A stretch of 64,000 nt of DNA from Streptomyces sp. AC550_RSS872 (GCF_019049285.1 NZ_JAGMUL010000013.1:16147-80146); one strand, 5' to 3'; positions 34,163 through 43,850 are shown, numbered from the stretch's first letter. The notes: generated from the sequence alone by a model not told the origin. Numbers and translations are program-made.

Positions 34163-34900
34163 TCAGCGCGCCAGCCGTAGCGCCAGTCCGTCGAGGACGA
34201 TGTCCAGGGCCGCGGCGAACTTGGCGTCCCGCAGGGCGGCCGGGTCCGTGGTGGCCGTCTGCTGTGTGCCGGCGTAGCCCTGCGCGAGATGCTCGTGGCC
34301 CGCGGCGGCCTGCTGCGCGGCGGGCATCAGCCGCGCGATGAAGCCGGCTTCCGTCTCGCCGGAGCGGGCGACCGTGGTGAGCCAGGCGGCCTCGGTGGTG
34401 CTCATCCCGATCACGTACGACAGAACGGCGTCGATCGCGCCGTTGGGATCCGGGAATCCGGCCGTCGTGAACAGGGCGGCCAGCCGCTCGGAGTAGGTCA
34501 TGAGATTGGGGCCCAGGTAGGCGAGCCCCGCCTGGCCGAGCTGCGAGGACAGCCAGGGGTGCCGTAGCGCCGTCGTACGGAAGGAGTGCGCGGACTCGCT
34601 GACGGCCGCGCGCCAGTCGGAGCCGTCGGCCGGCGGTACGTGGATCTCGGCGGCGACCTCGTCGACGGCCAGCTCCATCAGCTCGTCCTTGGTGGCGACG
34701 TGCCGGTAGAGGGAGGCGGCGCCGGCGTTCAGCCGGGTGGCGAGCTTGCGCATGCTCAGTGCCTCCACGCCCTGGGCGTCCAGCATCACGATCGCCTCGC
34801 GCACGATCGTGGCGCGGTTCAGCGTGGGCTGGTCGGGCTCGGGCCGGGGGCGGGCCCAGACGGAGGGGATCGGGCTCGGCTTCGTGGTCTTGGCGGCCAT
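34163..34900 (-). CDS. TetR-family repressor with TetR_C (tetracycline-repressor-like) domain
   Basis: 245 aa. N-terminal HTH (about 30-75: IVREAIVMLDAQGVEALSMR, LATRLNAGAASLYRHVATKD) and a TetR-class-C-like helical ligand domain. Divergent from an EmrB/QacA-type exporter with a perfect inverted repeat in the shared gap, so it very likely represses that exporter and itself and is released by a drug-like ligand. Confidence 0.93.
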   Translation of the reverse strand: MAAKTTKPSPIPSVWARPRPEPDQPTLNRATIVREAIVMLDAQGVEALSMRKLATRLNAGAASLYRHVATKDELMELAVDEVAAEIHVPPADGSDWRAAVSESAHSFRTTALRHPWLSSQLGQAGLAYLGPNLMTYSERLAALFTTAGFPDPNGAIDAVLSYVIGMSTTEAAWLTTVARSGETEAGFIARLMPAAQQAAAGHEHLAQGYAGTQQTATTDPAALRDAKFAAALDIVLDGLALRLAR

Positions 34901-34944
34901 CGTGCTCCCTCGTGCTTCTTGAGGTCCGACTCTCTGCGTACGTC

Positions 34945-34981
34945 GTTCGCAAGTAGCGTACAGGAATCAAGACTTGCGAAC
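34945..34981. promoter_or_regulatory. TetR operator palindrome
   Basis: GTTCGCAAGT (34945-34954) and ACTTGCGAAC (34972-34981) are perfect 10-bp inverted repeats with 17 nt between. Additional half-motifs follow at about 34995-35009 (GCGTACAG, TGTTCGCA), GCGTACAG being also at 34956-34963. It lies in the divergent tetR/MFS promoter gap. Confidence 0.8.
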
Positions 34982-35049
34982 GTTGTTCCGCTGTGCGTAC
35001 AGTGTTCGCATCGAAGGAACGGTGTTCACGAACTCGGGAGGGGAACGTC

Positions 35050-36549
35050 ATGGACGTCAAGGGAACGCGTGATCCACGCCGCTGGTGGATCCTGATCGTG
35101 CTCTGCCTGAGCACACTGGTGCTGGTCGTCGACAGCATGGCGCTGACCGTCGCGGTGCCCGTGATGACCGGGGACATCGGGGCGAGCGCCCAGCAGACCC
35201 AGTGGATCCTGGACTCCTACATCCTGGTCTTCGCCGGCCTGCTGCTGACCTCCGGCAGCCTGGGCGACCGGTTCGGCCGCCGGAAGGTGATGCTGATCGG
35301 GCTGCTGCTCTTCGGGGCGGCCTCGCTGGCGGCGGCCTGGTGCGCGAACCCCGGTGAGGTCATCGCCGTACGCGTCGCGATGGGTGTCGGCGGCGCCCTG
35401 ATCATGCCGTCCACCCTGTCCATCCTCATCACCGTCTTCGACGAGGAGGAGCGTGGCAAGGCCATGGCCGCCTGGAGCTCGGTGTCGATGCTCGGCCTGG
35501 TCGGCAGCCCGGTGCTCGGCGGTGTCCTGATCGAGCACTTCTCCTGGCAGTCGATCTTCTTCGTCAACGTGCCGATCGTGGCGCTCGCCGTCGTCGCCGG
35601 TCTGACGCTGATGCCGGAGTCCAAGGCGCCCTGGCAGAAGGCCGACCCGCTGGGCGCGGTGCTGTCGGCGGCCGGGATGACGGCCCTGGTGTGGTGGATC
35701 ATCGAGCTCCCGCAGCACGGGGTGTGGACGCCTGCCCTGCCCGTGGCGCTCGCCTCCCTGGCCGGCTTCGTGGTCTGGGAGAACATCACCAAGTCCCCCA
35801 TGGTCCCGCTCGTGCTCTTCAAGCACCGCAACTTCAGCGGCGGTTCGCTGTCCCTGGCCCTGGTCCAGATCGGAAACGGCGGTCTGCTGCTGGTCCTCAC
35901 CCAGTACCTGCAGTTCGTGCTCGGCTACTCGCCCCTCAAGGCGGGCCTCGCCTTCCTGCCGCTGGCGATCGCGGCGCTGGTCGGCAACGGCGTGGGCGTC
36001 AAGCTCGCCGCCAGGTACGGCAACCGGTGGGTGATCCTCGCGGGGATGCTGGTGATGGTGGCCTGCTTCGCCCTGCTGACCACGGTCTCGGCCGGCTCCG
36101 GCTTCACGGTCCCGGCGGTCGCGCTCGGTCTCCTCGGCCTCGGCGCGGGTCTGGCGATGCCGGCCGCGGTCGGCGCGCTGATGGGCACCATCCCCGAGGA
36201 CAAGGCGGGCGTCGGCTCGGCCCTGAACGACACCGTCCAGCAGACCGGCACCGCGCTGGGCATCGCGATCCTCGGCTCGCTGCTGTCGAGCGGCTTCGCC
36301 GACCGGATGCCCGAGGGGACGCCGGAGGCGGCGAGGCACTCGATCGCCGGTGCGGTGGCCGGTGGCGACGCCGGTCTGATCGCCGCCGCCCGCGAGGCCT
36401 TCACCGCCTCGATGTCCACCACCTTCACGGTCAGCGCGATCGGAGTCGCGGTGGCGGCGCTGCTGGCGACGCTGGTCATGCGGGACGACCGGCGCAAGCC
36501 GGCAGAGGCGGCCCGCAATCCCGAGGAGCAGCACGAACTCGCCGTCTGA
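35050..36549 (+). CDS. MFS drug-efflux transporter, EmrB/QacA (DHA2, 14-TM)
   Basis: 499 aa with about 14 hydrophobic helices. Motif A GDRFGRRKVMLIG lies after TM2, motif C-like LVGSPVLGGVLIEHFSWQ in TM5 with WRSIFFVNVP-like WQSIFFVNVPIV, and MDVKGTRDPRRWW precedes TM1. A proton-coupled multidrug exporter. ATG 35050 follows the purine-rich GGGAGGGGAA. Under control of the adjacent TetR. Confidence 0.95.
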   Translation: MDVKGTRDPRRWWILIVLCLSTLVLVVDSMALTVAVPVMTGDIGASAQQTQWILDSYILVFAGLLLTSGSLGDRFGRRKVMLIGLLLFGAASLAAAWCANPGEVIAVRVAMGVGGALIMPSTLSILITVFDEEERGKAMAAWSSVSMLGLVGSPVLGGVLIEHFSWQSIFFVNVPIVALAVVAGLTLMPESKAPWQKADPLGAVLSAAGMTALVWWIIELPQHGVWTPALPVALASLAGFVVWENITKSPMVPLVLFKHRNFSGGSLSLALVQIGNGGLLLVLTQYLQFVLGYSPLKAGLAFLPLAIAALVGNGVGVKLAARYGNRWVILAGMLVMVACFALLTTVSAGSGFTVPAVALGLLGLGAGLAMPAAVGALMGTIPEDKAGVGSALNDTVQQTGTALGIAILGSLLSSGFADRMPEGTPEAARHSIAGAVAGGDAGLIAAAREAFTASMSTTFTVSAIGVAVAALLATLVMRDDRRKPAEAARNPEEQHELAV

Positions 36550-36612
36550 CCCCCGTGGCCAGGATCTTCCTGGCACACTGAGCCGCTCCCGAAACACCGG
36601 GTCCTCGTGACA

Positions 36613-36642
36613 AAGGCCGGCGCCCACCGCGGTGCCGGCCTT
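36613..36642. terminator. Hairpin terminator after MFS efflux gene
   Basis: AAGGCCGGC (36613-36621) pairs with GCCGGCCTT (36634-36642), with an inner CACC/GGTG pair. It starts 63 bp after the stop. Confidence 0.8.
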
Positions 36643-36739
36643 CGGCTGTGCCCGGAGGGAATGCCCTGTGGGCTTTTCCGGTTGAGGGTGGCAGAAAGTT
36701 CAATGCTCAACTAAACTGGCCGCACAAGGAGGTACCGAC

Positions 36740-37711
36740 ATGCCTGCAGTGACCGTCGAGAACCCGCTGACGCTGCCCCGTGTCGCCGCGCCCGCGGAGG
36801 CAGTGGCCCGTCCCGTGCTCGCCGTCACGACCGCGCCGAGCGGTTTCGAGGGTGAGGGCTTCCCGGTGCGCCGTGCGTTCGCCGGGATCAACTACCGCCA
36901 TCTGGACCCGTTCATCATGATGGACCAGATGGGCGAGGTGGAGTACGCGCCGGGCGAGCCCAAGGGCACCCCCTGGCATCCGCACCGCGGCTTCGAGACC
37001 GTCACCTACATCATCGACGGGATCTTCGACCACCAGGACAGCCAGGGCGGCGGCGGCACCATCACCAACGGCGACACCCAGTGGATGACGGCCGGCTCGG
37101 GCCTGTTGCACATCGAGGCGCCGCCGGAGTCGCTGGTCGTGTCCGGCGGTCTGTTCCACGGCTTGCAGCTGTGGGTGAACCTGCCGGCCAAGGACAAGAT
37201 GATGGCGCCGCGCTACCAGGACATCCGCGGCGGCAACGTGCAGCTGCTCACGACCCCAGACGGCGGCGCGCTCCTGCGCGTCATCGCCGGTGAGCTGGAC
37301 GGGCACGCCGGTCCTGGCATCACGCACACGCCGATCACGATGATCCACGCGACGGTGGCGCCGGGTGCGGAGGTCACGCTGCCGTGGCGGGAGGACTTCA
37401 ACGGGCTGGCGTACGTGCTGGCGGGCAAGGGCTCGGTCGGTGCCGAGCGCCGTCCGATCCACCTGGGCCAGACGGCGGTGTTCGGTGAGGGCGGTTCCCT
37501 GACCGTCCGCGCCGACGAGAAGCAGGACTCCCACACGCCGGACCTGGAGGTCGTGCTTCTGGGCGGGCAGCCGATCCGTGAGCCGATGGCTCACTACGGC
37601 CCGTTCGTCATGAACACCAGGGAAGAGCTTCAGCAGGCGTTCGAGGACTTCCAGAAGGGGCGGCTGGGCACGATCCCGGCGGTGCACGGGATGTCTGAGG
37701 GCGGAATGTAG
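36740..37711 (+). CDS. Pirin family protein
   Basis: 323 aa bicupin. The N-terminal metal site is in the pattern HPHRGFETVTYIIDG (two His and Glu), and GSGLLHIEAP supplies the remaining His. The C-terminal PirinC part (VMNTREELQQAFEDFQKGRLG) is conserved. Members act as quercetinases or redox-sensitive cofactors; which applies here is unknown. ATG 36740 has an excellent AAGGAGG site. Confidence 0.95.
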   Translation: MPAVTVENPLTLPRVAAPAEAVARPVLAVTTAPSGFEGEGFPVRRAFAGINYRHLDPFIMMDQMGEVEYAPGEPKGTPWHPHRGFETVTYIIDGIFDHQDSQGGGGTITNGDTQWMTAGSGLLHIEAPPESLVVSGGLFHGLQLWVNLPAKDKMMAPRYQDIRGGNVQLLTTPDGGALLRVIAGELDGHAGPGITHTPITMIHATVAPGAEVTLPWREDFNGLAYVLAGKGSVGAERRPIHLGQTAVFGEGGSLTVRADEKQDSHTPDLEVVLLGGQPIREPMAHYGPFVMNTREELQQAFEDFQKGRLGTIPAVHGMSEGGM

Positions 37712-37880
37712 GGGTTCGCCGGGGCCGGATGGGGACGAGCCCGGTCTGAACCGGGGTGTTGCGACGAGCGCTGGAACGGACGGAAGGCCTCGAGATGCGG
37801 CCCCGGGCCTTTCGCCGCCCGTCACCCGCCCGGTCCGCCCGCACACGACAGGCCCGCCCCGTCCGTGATCCGCTGGAACC

Positions 37881-39002
37881 GTGCAGGCCCCCACCCCGCT
37901 GCTCCCCGACCCCGTCCGGCGGCTCGCCGCCTGGTGTGCCGTCGTGTTGCTCGTCGCCGGGGTGGTCTACGTCGGGATCCGGCTGGCCGACGAGTTCCGT
38001 ACGGCGGTCGTGCCCGTGCTGCTCGCGCTGCTCGGGACGGCACTACTGAGGCCGTTGCACCGACGGCTGGTGCGGGCCAAGGTGAACCGGTCCGTCGCCG
38101 CGGGGCTCACCTGCGTCGCCGTCGTGGCTGTGGTCGGCGGGGCGGTGTACATCGTCGTCGCCGCGATCGTCGACACCGGCGACCAGATCGTCGCCGCGCT
38201 CAAGCAGGCGGCCCAGGATCTCGCCGACCACTTCGGGGCGGCCGGCACCTCGCTGGACGACGTCGCCTCCAACGCCCGGGAACTGCTCACCAAGTTCGGC
38301 GGCACGGCCGCCTCCGGCGTCCTCAGCGGGGTCAGCGTCGTGGCCGAGACCATCGCCATGGCCGTACTCGCGCTGCTGCTGGTCTTCTTCTTCCTGCGGG
38401 ACTCCGACCGGGCCGCCGGTGCCCTGCGGGCCGTCGTCCCGGGCCGGTCCGGGGACGTCGCGGAGGCCATCGCGCGGCGGGCGTTCCTGGCTGTGGAGGG
38501 GTTCATGCGGGGGACCACCGTCGTCGCCCTCATCGACGCCCTCTGCATCACCGTCGGACTGGTCTTCCTCGACGTGCCGGGCGCGGTCGGGCTCGGCGCG
38601 CTCGTCTTCGTCGGGGCGTACATCCCCTACCTCGGCGCCTTCATCTCGGGTGCCGTCGCGGTGCTGGTCGCGCTCGCCGACCGGGGGTTCGTCATCGCGC
38701 TGTGGGTGCTTGCCATCGTGCTCGCCGTGCAGATCCTCGAGGGGCATGTCCTGACGCCCATGATCCAGAGCCGGACCGTGCAGATGCACCCCGCCGTCGT
38801 CATGGTGGCGATCACCGCGGGAGCCTCCGTGGCCGGCGTCCTCGGCATGCTGCTCGCCGTACCCCTGACCGCCGCCGTCTTCGGCGTCGTCAACGAACTC
38901 AGGGAGCGCTACGCCACCCCGGAGCGCCCCGAACCCCCGGCGCCGTCCGAGCCGTCCGGACCCTCCTCACCCACGCCCCCCACGGCGCCCTCCGCCTCGT
39001 AG
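37881..39002 (+). CDS. AI-2E family transporter (PerM-like permease)
   Basis: 373 aa with about eight TM helices. Two N-terminal pairs flank an amphipathic periplasmic-type domain, and the C-terminal conserved signature is YLGAFISGAVAVLVAL...ILEGHVLTPMIQS. In this family export of AI-2, Na+/H+ exchange or other roles have been reported. The C-terminal roughly 30 residues are Pro/Ser-rich, and its 3' end overlaps the convergent phosphatase gene by 94 bp. GTG start. Confidence 0.9.
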   Translation: MQAPTPLLPDPVRRLAAWCAVVLLVAGVVYVGIRLADEFRTAVVPVLLALLGTALLRPLHRRLVRAKVNRSVAAGLTCVAVVAVVGGAVYIVVAAIVDTGDQIVAALKQAAQDLADHFGAAGTSLDDVASNARELLTKFGGTAASGVLSGVSVVAETIAMAVLALLLVFFFLRDSDRAAGALRAVVPGRSGDVAEAIARRAFLAVEGFMRGTTVVALIDALCITVGLVFLDVPGAVGLGALVFVGAYIPYLGAFISGAVAVLVALADRGFVIALWVLAIVLAVQILEGHVLTPMIQSRTVQMHPAVVMVAITAGASVAGVLGMLLAVPLTAAVFGVVNELRERYATPERPEPPAPSEPSGPSSPTPPTAPSAS

Positions 39003-41104
39003 AGCTCGAACCAGATGCTCTTCCCCTCGCCCCGCGGATCCACGCCCCACGCCTGAGCCAGCATCTCGATCAGGATCAGGCCCCGGCCGGAGGACGCCAG
39101 TTCCCCGGGGCGGCGCTTGTGGGGCAGGTCGTCGCTGGTGTCCGTGACCTCGACGCGTATCCGGCGGTCCCCGGAGGCGCCCCGTACCTCGGCGAGGAGC
39201 AGGGCGTCGGCGTCGGTGTGGACGAGGACGTTGGTGAGCATCTCGGACAGGAGCAGGACCGCCGAGTCCACCTGGTCCTCGGAGGTCCAGTCGTGCAGCA
39301 GCTCCCGCAGTTGCTGACGGGCCACCGCGACCCGCTCCGGCTCGTCCTGCGCGACGGTGAGCATGGTGCGCCGGATCGTGGGCCGGACGGCCACCGTGTC
39401 ACCGCAGCCGCAGCCCTCCCCCTCCCGGCACAGCAGCAGCACCGCGATGTCGTCCTCGCGCCGGTCGGCGAGCGGGCCGGTGGAGTGGTGGGAGGACGGG
39501 CCGTGGACGGCCTGGACGAGGGCGTCGGCGAGGGCCTCCAGGTCGCCGTCGTGGTCCTCCAGGATGGCGCGGATGCGCTTCCAGCCGGTCTCCAGGTCAT
39601 GGCCGCCGGTCTCGATCAGGCCGTCCGTGCAGATCAGCATGGTCTCGCCGGGTTCCAGGGTGATCCTCGTCGTCGGGTAGTCGGCGTCCGGGTCGATGCC
39701 GAGCGGGAGGCCGCCGGCCGTGGGGCGGGCCAGCACCGTGCCGTCGCTCATGCGGATCGCCGGGTCCGGGTGACCGGCGCGGGCGATGTCCAGCAGGCCG
39801 GTCGTGGGGTCGACCTCGACGTACAGGCAGGTCGCGAAGCGCAGTTCGGACGGGTCCTCGTCGAGGGAGCCGAACGTCATGCCGTGCAGAAAGCGGGAGG
39901 CGCGGGAGAGCACGGCGTCGGGGCGGTGGCCCTCGGAGGCGTAGGCCCGCAGCGCGATCCGGAGCTGGCCCATCAGGCCCGCCGCCCGTACGTCATGGCC
40001 CTGGACGTCACCGATGACCAGGGCGAACCGGCCGTTGGGCAGCGGGATCATGTCGTACCAGTCGCCGCCGACCTGGAGCCCGCCCCCGGTCGGCACATAG
40101 CGTGCGGCGACGCTCATGCCCGGTATCTCGGGGCCGAGCTGCGGCAGCATCGAGCGCTGGAGGCCGTCCGTGAGCTCCCGCGCGGACTCGGCGGCCTCGG
40201 CGCGCGACAGGGCCTGGGCGAGCATGCGGGCCACCGTCGTCAGCACGGACCGTTCGTCGGGCGTGAACGCCACCGGATAGGTGAACGCCGCCATCCAGGC
40301 GCCCATGGTGCGGCCGGCCACGGTCAGCGGCAGAAACGCCCAGGACTGCCGGTCGAAGGGCGCGGCGAGCGGCCAGGTGACCGGGTAGCGGTCCTTGTAC
40401 TGCTCGGGCGTGGACAGGTAGACGGCACGACCGGTGCGGACCACCTCGGCGGCCGGGTAGTCGGTGTCCAGAGCCATGTGGGAGAAGGGGCCCTCGTCGC
40501 CGGGCTGGTGGCCGTGGTGGCCGATGATCGTCAGGCGGTCGCCCGTCACCCCGAAGACGGCCAGGCCGTCCGGTGAGAAGCCCGGCATCGACAGACCCGC
40601 CGCGACCCTCAGCACCTCCTCCGTCGACCGCGCCTCGGCCAGCGCCCGGCCCGCGTCCAGCAGGAACGCCTCCCGCGAGCGCCGCCAGTCACCGGTGACC
40701 GCCGTACGCCCGGCAGAGGTGCCCGGCACCGGCTCGGTGACCTCCTGGAGGGAGCCGGTCACCTCGTACGACCGTTTCTCGCGGTCGAAGGAGGCGTGGA
40801 AGCGGCTGCGGCCGACCCGGATGACCCGGCCCCGCTCGTCCATGATCCGCACCCGTACCTCGCCGAGCGAGCCCTCGGCGACGGCCAGCTGGATGACCCC
40901 GCTGATCTCGTTCCAGTCCACCGGGTGCAGGCGGGAGCGCACCTGGGCCTGGCTGAGAGTGGCCTGCTCGGCGGGCAGCCCGAGCAGCCGTGCCGCCTCC
41001 GAGTCGACCGTGACGAGTCCCGTGGCGGTGTTCCAGTGCCACAGTCCGGTAGCGAGGGCGGCGAGAACCTCCCCCACGGCGGGCAGGGGCTCACCAGTGT
41101 GCAT
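38909..41104 (-). CDS. PAS-GAF-PP2C(SpoIIE)-HATPase multidomain phosphatase
   Basis: 731 aa. Order: PAS domain (about 10-125, LATGLWHWNTATGLVTVDSE), GAF domain (about 145-320), SpoIIE-type PP2C phosphatase (about 335-560, VGGDWYDMIPLPNGR, LVIGDVQGHD, LLICTDGLIE-like MLICTDGLIETGG, DDIAVLLL), and a C-terminal anti-sigma-type ATPase (about 590-710, LLLSEMLTNVLVHT, SGRGLILIEMLAQAWG). It probably controls an anti-sigma/anti-anti-sigma pathway by dephosphorylation, with the ATPase arm acting like RsbW. ATG 41104 (GTGGAG upstream) is preferred to GTG 41134. Overlaps the convergent permease gene by 94 bp at its 3' end. Confidence 0.95.
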   Translation of the reverse strand: MHTGEPLPAVGEVLAALATGLWHWNTATGLVTVDSEAARLLGLPAEQATLSQAQVRSRLHPVDWNEISGVIQLAVAEGSLGEVRVRIMDERGRVIRVGRSRFHASFDREKRSYEVTGSLQEVTEPVPGTSAGRTAVTGDWRRSREAFLLDAGRALAEARSTEEVLRVAAGLSMPGFSPDGLAVFGVTGDRLTIIGHHGHQPGDEGPFSHMALDTDYPAAEVVRTGRAVYLSTPEQYKDRYPVTWPLAAPFDRQSWAFLPLTVAGRTMGAWMAAFTYPVAFTPDERSVLTTVARMLAQALSRAEAAESARELTDGLQRSMLPQLGPEIPGMSVAARYVPTGGGLQVGGDWYDMIPLPNGRFALVIGDVQGHDVRAAGLMGQLRIALRAYASEGHRPDAVLSRASRFLHGMTFGSLDEDPSELRFATCLYVEVDPTTGLLDIARAGHPDPAIRMSDGTVLARPTAGGLPLGIDPDADYPTTRITLEPGETMLICTDGLIETGGHDLETGWKRIRAILEDHDGDLEALADALVQAVHGPSSHHSTGPLADRREDDIAVLLLCREGEGCGCGDTVAVRPTIRRTMLTVAQDEPERVAVARQQLRELLHDWTSEDQVDSAVLLLSEMLTNVLVHTDADALLLAEVRGASGDRRIRVEVTDTSDDLPHKRRPGELASSGRGLILIEMLAQAWGVDPRGEGKSIWFELYEAEGAVGGVGEEGPDGSDGAGGSGRSGVA

Positions 41105-41226
41105 GCGCTCCACTTTAGGAAGATGTGATCGCACCCTGCCACCGAAGCTGTACAGGGCATCTGGTCAGTAATGGTGGGGAGCCGATCTTGGGGTCCCCGG
41201 TAGGCTTGGGTGAGGTTTCACGGAAA

Positions 41227-41240
41227 GTTTCACGTGAAAC
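41227..41240. promoter_or_regulatory. parS, ParB-binding centromere site
   Basis: Perfect GTTTCACGTGAAAC, identical to the site at 2399-2412, lying 35 bp before the aspS start. A half-site GTTTCACGG (41215-41223) precedes it. This copy is intergenic, in the aspS leader or promoter, so ParB loading could influence aspS expression (inference). Confidence 0.92.
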
Positions 41241-41275
41241 AGGCCCCCCGATCCGCGAAGACTGGATGAACGACG

Positions 41276-43039
41276 ATGCATCGGTACAGGTCCCACACCT
41301 GCGGCGAGCTCCGCTCCTCTGACGTCGGCACCGACGTCCGACTGAGTGGCTGGCTGCACAATCGGCGCGACCTGGGCGGCATCCTCTTCATCGATCTGCG
41401 CGACCACTACGGCATCACGCAGCTCGTCGCCCGTCCCGGCACGCCCGCGTACGAGGCCCTCGACAAGCTGACCAAGGAGTCGACCGTCCGCGTCGACGGC
41501 AAGGTCGTCTCCCGTGGCGCCGAGAACATCAACCCCGAGCTGCCCACCGGCGAGGTCGAGGTCGAGGTCGGCGAGGTCGAGCTGCTCGGTGCGGCCGCCC
41601 CGCTGCCGTTCACGATCAACACCGAGGACGGGGTCAACGAGGAGCGGCGCCTGGAGTACCGCTTCCTGGACCTGCGCCGCGAGCGCATGCACAAGAACAT
41701 CCTGCTGCGGACGTCGGTCATCTCGGCGATCCGCCACAAGATGACGGCGCTGGGCTTCAACGAGATGGCGACGCCGATCCTGTCCGCGACCTCCCCCGAG
41801 GGCGCCCGTGACTTCGTCGTCCCCTCCCGTCTGAACCCGGGCAGGTTCTACGCCCTGCCGCAGGCCCCGCAGCAGTTCAAGCAGCTGCTGATGATCTCCG
41901 GCTTCGACCGCTACTTCCAGATCGCGCCCTGCTTCCGCGACGAGGACGCGCGTGCGGACCGCTCGCCGGGCGAGTTCTACCAGCTCGACATCGAGATGAG
42001 CTTCGTCGAGCAGGAGGACGTCTTCCAGCCCGTCGAGAAGCTGATGACCGAGCTCTTCGAGGAGTTCGGGGGCGGCCGCCACGTCACGTCGCCGTTCCCG
42101 CGGATCCCGTTCCGCGAGGCGATGCTGAAGTACGGCTCCGACAAGCCGGACCTGCGCGCCCAGCTGGAGCTCGTCGACATCACCGACATCTTCGAGGGCT
42201 CGGAGTTCAAGGCCTTCGCCGGCAAGCACGTGCGCGCCCTGCCGGTGCCGGACGTCTCCTCGCAGCCCCGGAAGTTCTTCGACCAGCTCGGGGACTTCGC
42301 GGTTTCCCAGGGCGCGAAGGGCCTGGCGTGGGTGCGGGTGGCCGAGGACGGCTCGCTGTCCGGTCCGATCGCGAAGTTCCTCACCGAGGAGAACGTCGCC
42401 GAGCTGACCAAGCGCCTGTCCCTGGCCGCCGGTCACGCCGTGTTCTTCGGCGCGGGCGAGTTCGACGAGGTCTCGAAGATCATGGGCGCGGTGCGGGTCG
42501 AGGCCGCCAAGCGTGCCGGGCACTTCGAGGAGGGCGTCTTCCGGTTCTGCTGGATCGTCGACTTCCCGATGTACGAGAAGGACGAGGACACCGGCGCGAT
42601 CGACTTCTCGCACAACCCCTTCTCCATGCCGCAGGGCGGCCTGGAGGCCCTGGAGACCCAGGACCCGCTGGACATCCTGGGCTGGCAGTACGACATCGTC
42701 TGCAACGGCGTCGAGCTGTCCTCCGGCGCGATCCGGAACCACGAGCCCGAGATCATGCTCAAGGCCTTCGAGATCGCGGGCTACGACCGCGAGACCGTCG
42801 AGGACAAGTTCGCCGGCATGCTGCGAGCCTTCCGCTTCGGCGCCCCGCCGCACGGCGGCATCGCCCCCGGCGTGGACCGTATCGTCATGCTCCTCGCCGA
42901 CGAGCCGAACATCCGCGAGACCATCGCCTTCCCGCTCAACGGCAACGCCCAGGACCTGATGATGGGCGCGCCGACGGAGCTGGAGGAGGCGCGGCTGAAG
43001 GAGCTGCACCTGTCGGTGCGCAAGCCGCAGCCCAAGTAG
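41276..43039 (+). CDS. aspS: Aspartyl-tRNA synthetase
   Basis: 587 aa, the usual bacterial length. N-terminal OB-fold anticodon-binding domain ([20 protein letters not shown]), class II motif 2 [11 protein letters not shown] (about 219-229), a bacterial GAD insertion domain (about 290-420), and motif 3 [13 protein letters not shown] near the C-terminus. Charges tRNA-Asp. Monocistronic, with a parS site just upstream and a terminator downstream. Confidence 0.98.
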   Translation: MHRYRSHTCGELRSSDVGTDVRLSGWLHNRRDLGGILFIDLRDHYGITQLVARPGTPAYEALDKLTKESTVRVDGKVVSRGAENINPELPTGEVEVEVGEVELLGAAAPLPFTINTEDGVNEERRLEYRFLDLRRERMHKNILLRTSVISAIRHKMTALGFNEMATPILSATSPEGARDFVVPSRLNPGRFYALPQAPQQFKQLLMISGFDRYFQIAPCFRDEDARADRSPGEFYQLDIEMSFVEQEDVFQPVEKLMTELFEEFGGGRHVTSPFPRIPFREAMLKYGSDKPDLRAQLELVDITDIFEGSEFKAFAGKHVRALPVPDVSSQPRKFFDQLGDFAVSQGAKGLAWVRVAEDGSLSGPIAKFLTEENVAELTKRLSLAAGHAVFFGAGEFDEVSKIMGAVRVEAAKRAGHFEEGVFRFCWIVDFPMYEKDEDTGAIDFSHNPFSMPQGGLEALETQDPLDILGWQYDIVCNGVELSSGAIRNHEPEIMLKAFEIAGYDRETVEDKFAGMLRAFRFGAPPHGGIAPGVDRIVMLLADEPNIRETIAFPLNGNAQDLMMGAPTELEEARLKELHLSVRKPQPK

Positions 43040-43055
43040 GTCTTTGCAGCCGTAG

Positions 43056-43087
43056 GTGGCTCGGAACCGGCGTCGGTTCCGAGCCAC
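43056..43087. terminator. Hairpin terminator after aspS
   Basis: Perfect 13-bp stem GTGGCTCGGAACC / GGTTCCGAGCCAC with loop GGCGTC, 16 bp past the aspS stop. Confidence 0.9.
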
Positions 43088-43151
43088 TTACGTTTACGGC
43101 GCTCGTGCAGGGCTCGTGCCCAGCCCTGACCCGTGCTCCTGACAGGCGCCG

Positions 43152-43850
43152 TCACGTCTCCCCGTCCGGCGGCGGCCTGAGCGCCTCCTCCTCCAGCAGC
43201 CGTTCCGCGATGTCGTCCGCCCATGTCCGGACCCACCGACGGAGCCCGGGCACCGACTCCGCGGCCAGGCCGCCCGCCAGGAACTCCCGGTCGTTGAGGA
43301 GTTCCGTGGCCTCCAGGCGGGACTGGAGGTCCCCCAGGTCGAACTCGTCCCAGGTGTGGCGGCGGCCCAGTTCCTCCAGGTCGGGGTAGCTCCAGTGGGA
43401 CGCGGCCAGGTAGACGTCGGCGACGTCGCGTGCGGCGCCGCGGTCGGTCACGGCGCGGACCTTGGTGCCGATGAGGTCCTCCAGGGAGAGGGCCGGGCCG
43501 AGGCCGGTCGTCGCCGGGGGCCGCCAGAAGGTCTCCTTCAGCAGGTCGACGGCACGTTCCGTACCCGTGTCGGGGTCCGTGACGAGCAGGCGGGCGGAGA
43601 GCGGGTCGGTCTCCAGGGGACGTACCCGCCAGCCGCGTTCCGTCAGGCCGTGACGGACCATGGCCGCGATCTGGTCCATGGGCTCGGGGTTCTCGGTCGC
43701 CAGTTCCAGCGGGCCAGTCACCAGCGCCTCCCGTGTGGCCTCCGGGGGCAGACGGTGGGCCTGTACCGCGCAGTCGCCGGCCAGGACGAGCGGGTAGCGG
43801 GCACCGACGGTGAGGACGTCGGACAGGAGGTGGCGGGGCGGGGGCAGCAT
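43152..43850 (-). CDS. AbiEii-like nucleotidyltransferase, degenerate active site
   Basis: 232 aa. Resembles the AbiEii/AbiGii nucleotidyltransferase family of actinomycetes: YPLVLAGDCAVQAHRLPPEA, ELATENPEPMDQIAAMV, VDLLKETFW, LIGTKVRAVTDRGAARDVAD. The family's GG and SxDxD catalytic signature appears as AGD and GPLEL, so the metal-binding Asp pair seems lost and transferase activity is doubtful. No AbiEi-type antitoxin is adjacent. Could be a repurposed or decaying toxin. Confidence 0.7.
   Translation of the reverse strand: MLPPPRHLLSDVLTVGARYPLVLAGDCAVQAHRLPPEATREALVTGPLELATENPEPMDQIAAMVRHGLTERGWRVRPLETDPLSARLLVTDPDTGTERAVDLLKETFWRPPATTGLGPALSLEDLIGTKVRAVTDRGAARDVADVYLAASHWSYPDLEELGRRHTWDEFDLGDLQSRLEATELLNDREFLAGGLAAESVPGLRRWVRTWADDIAERLLEEEALRPPPDGET

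Noticed and set aside
37865..40576. 903-aa plus-strand reading frame
   Set aside because: Out-of-frame with the AI-2E permease and antisense to the phosphatase, both of which have clear domains.
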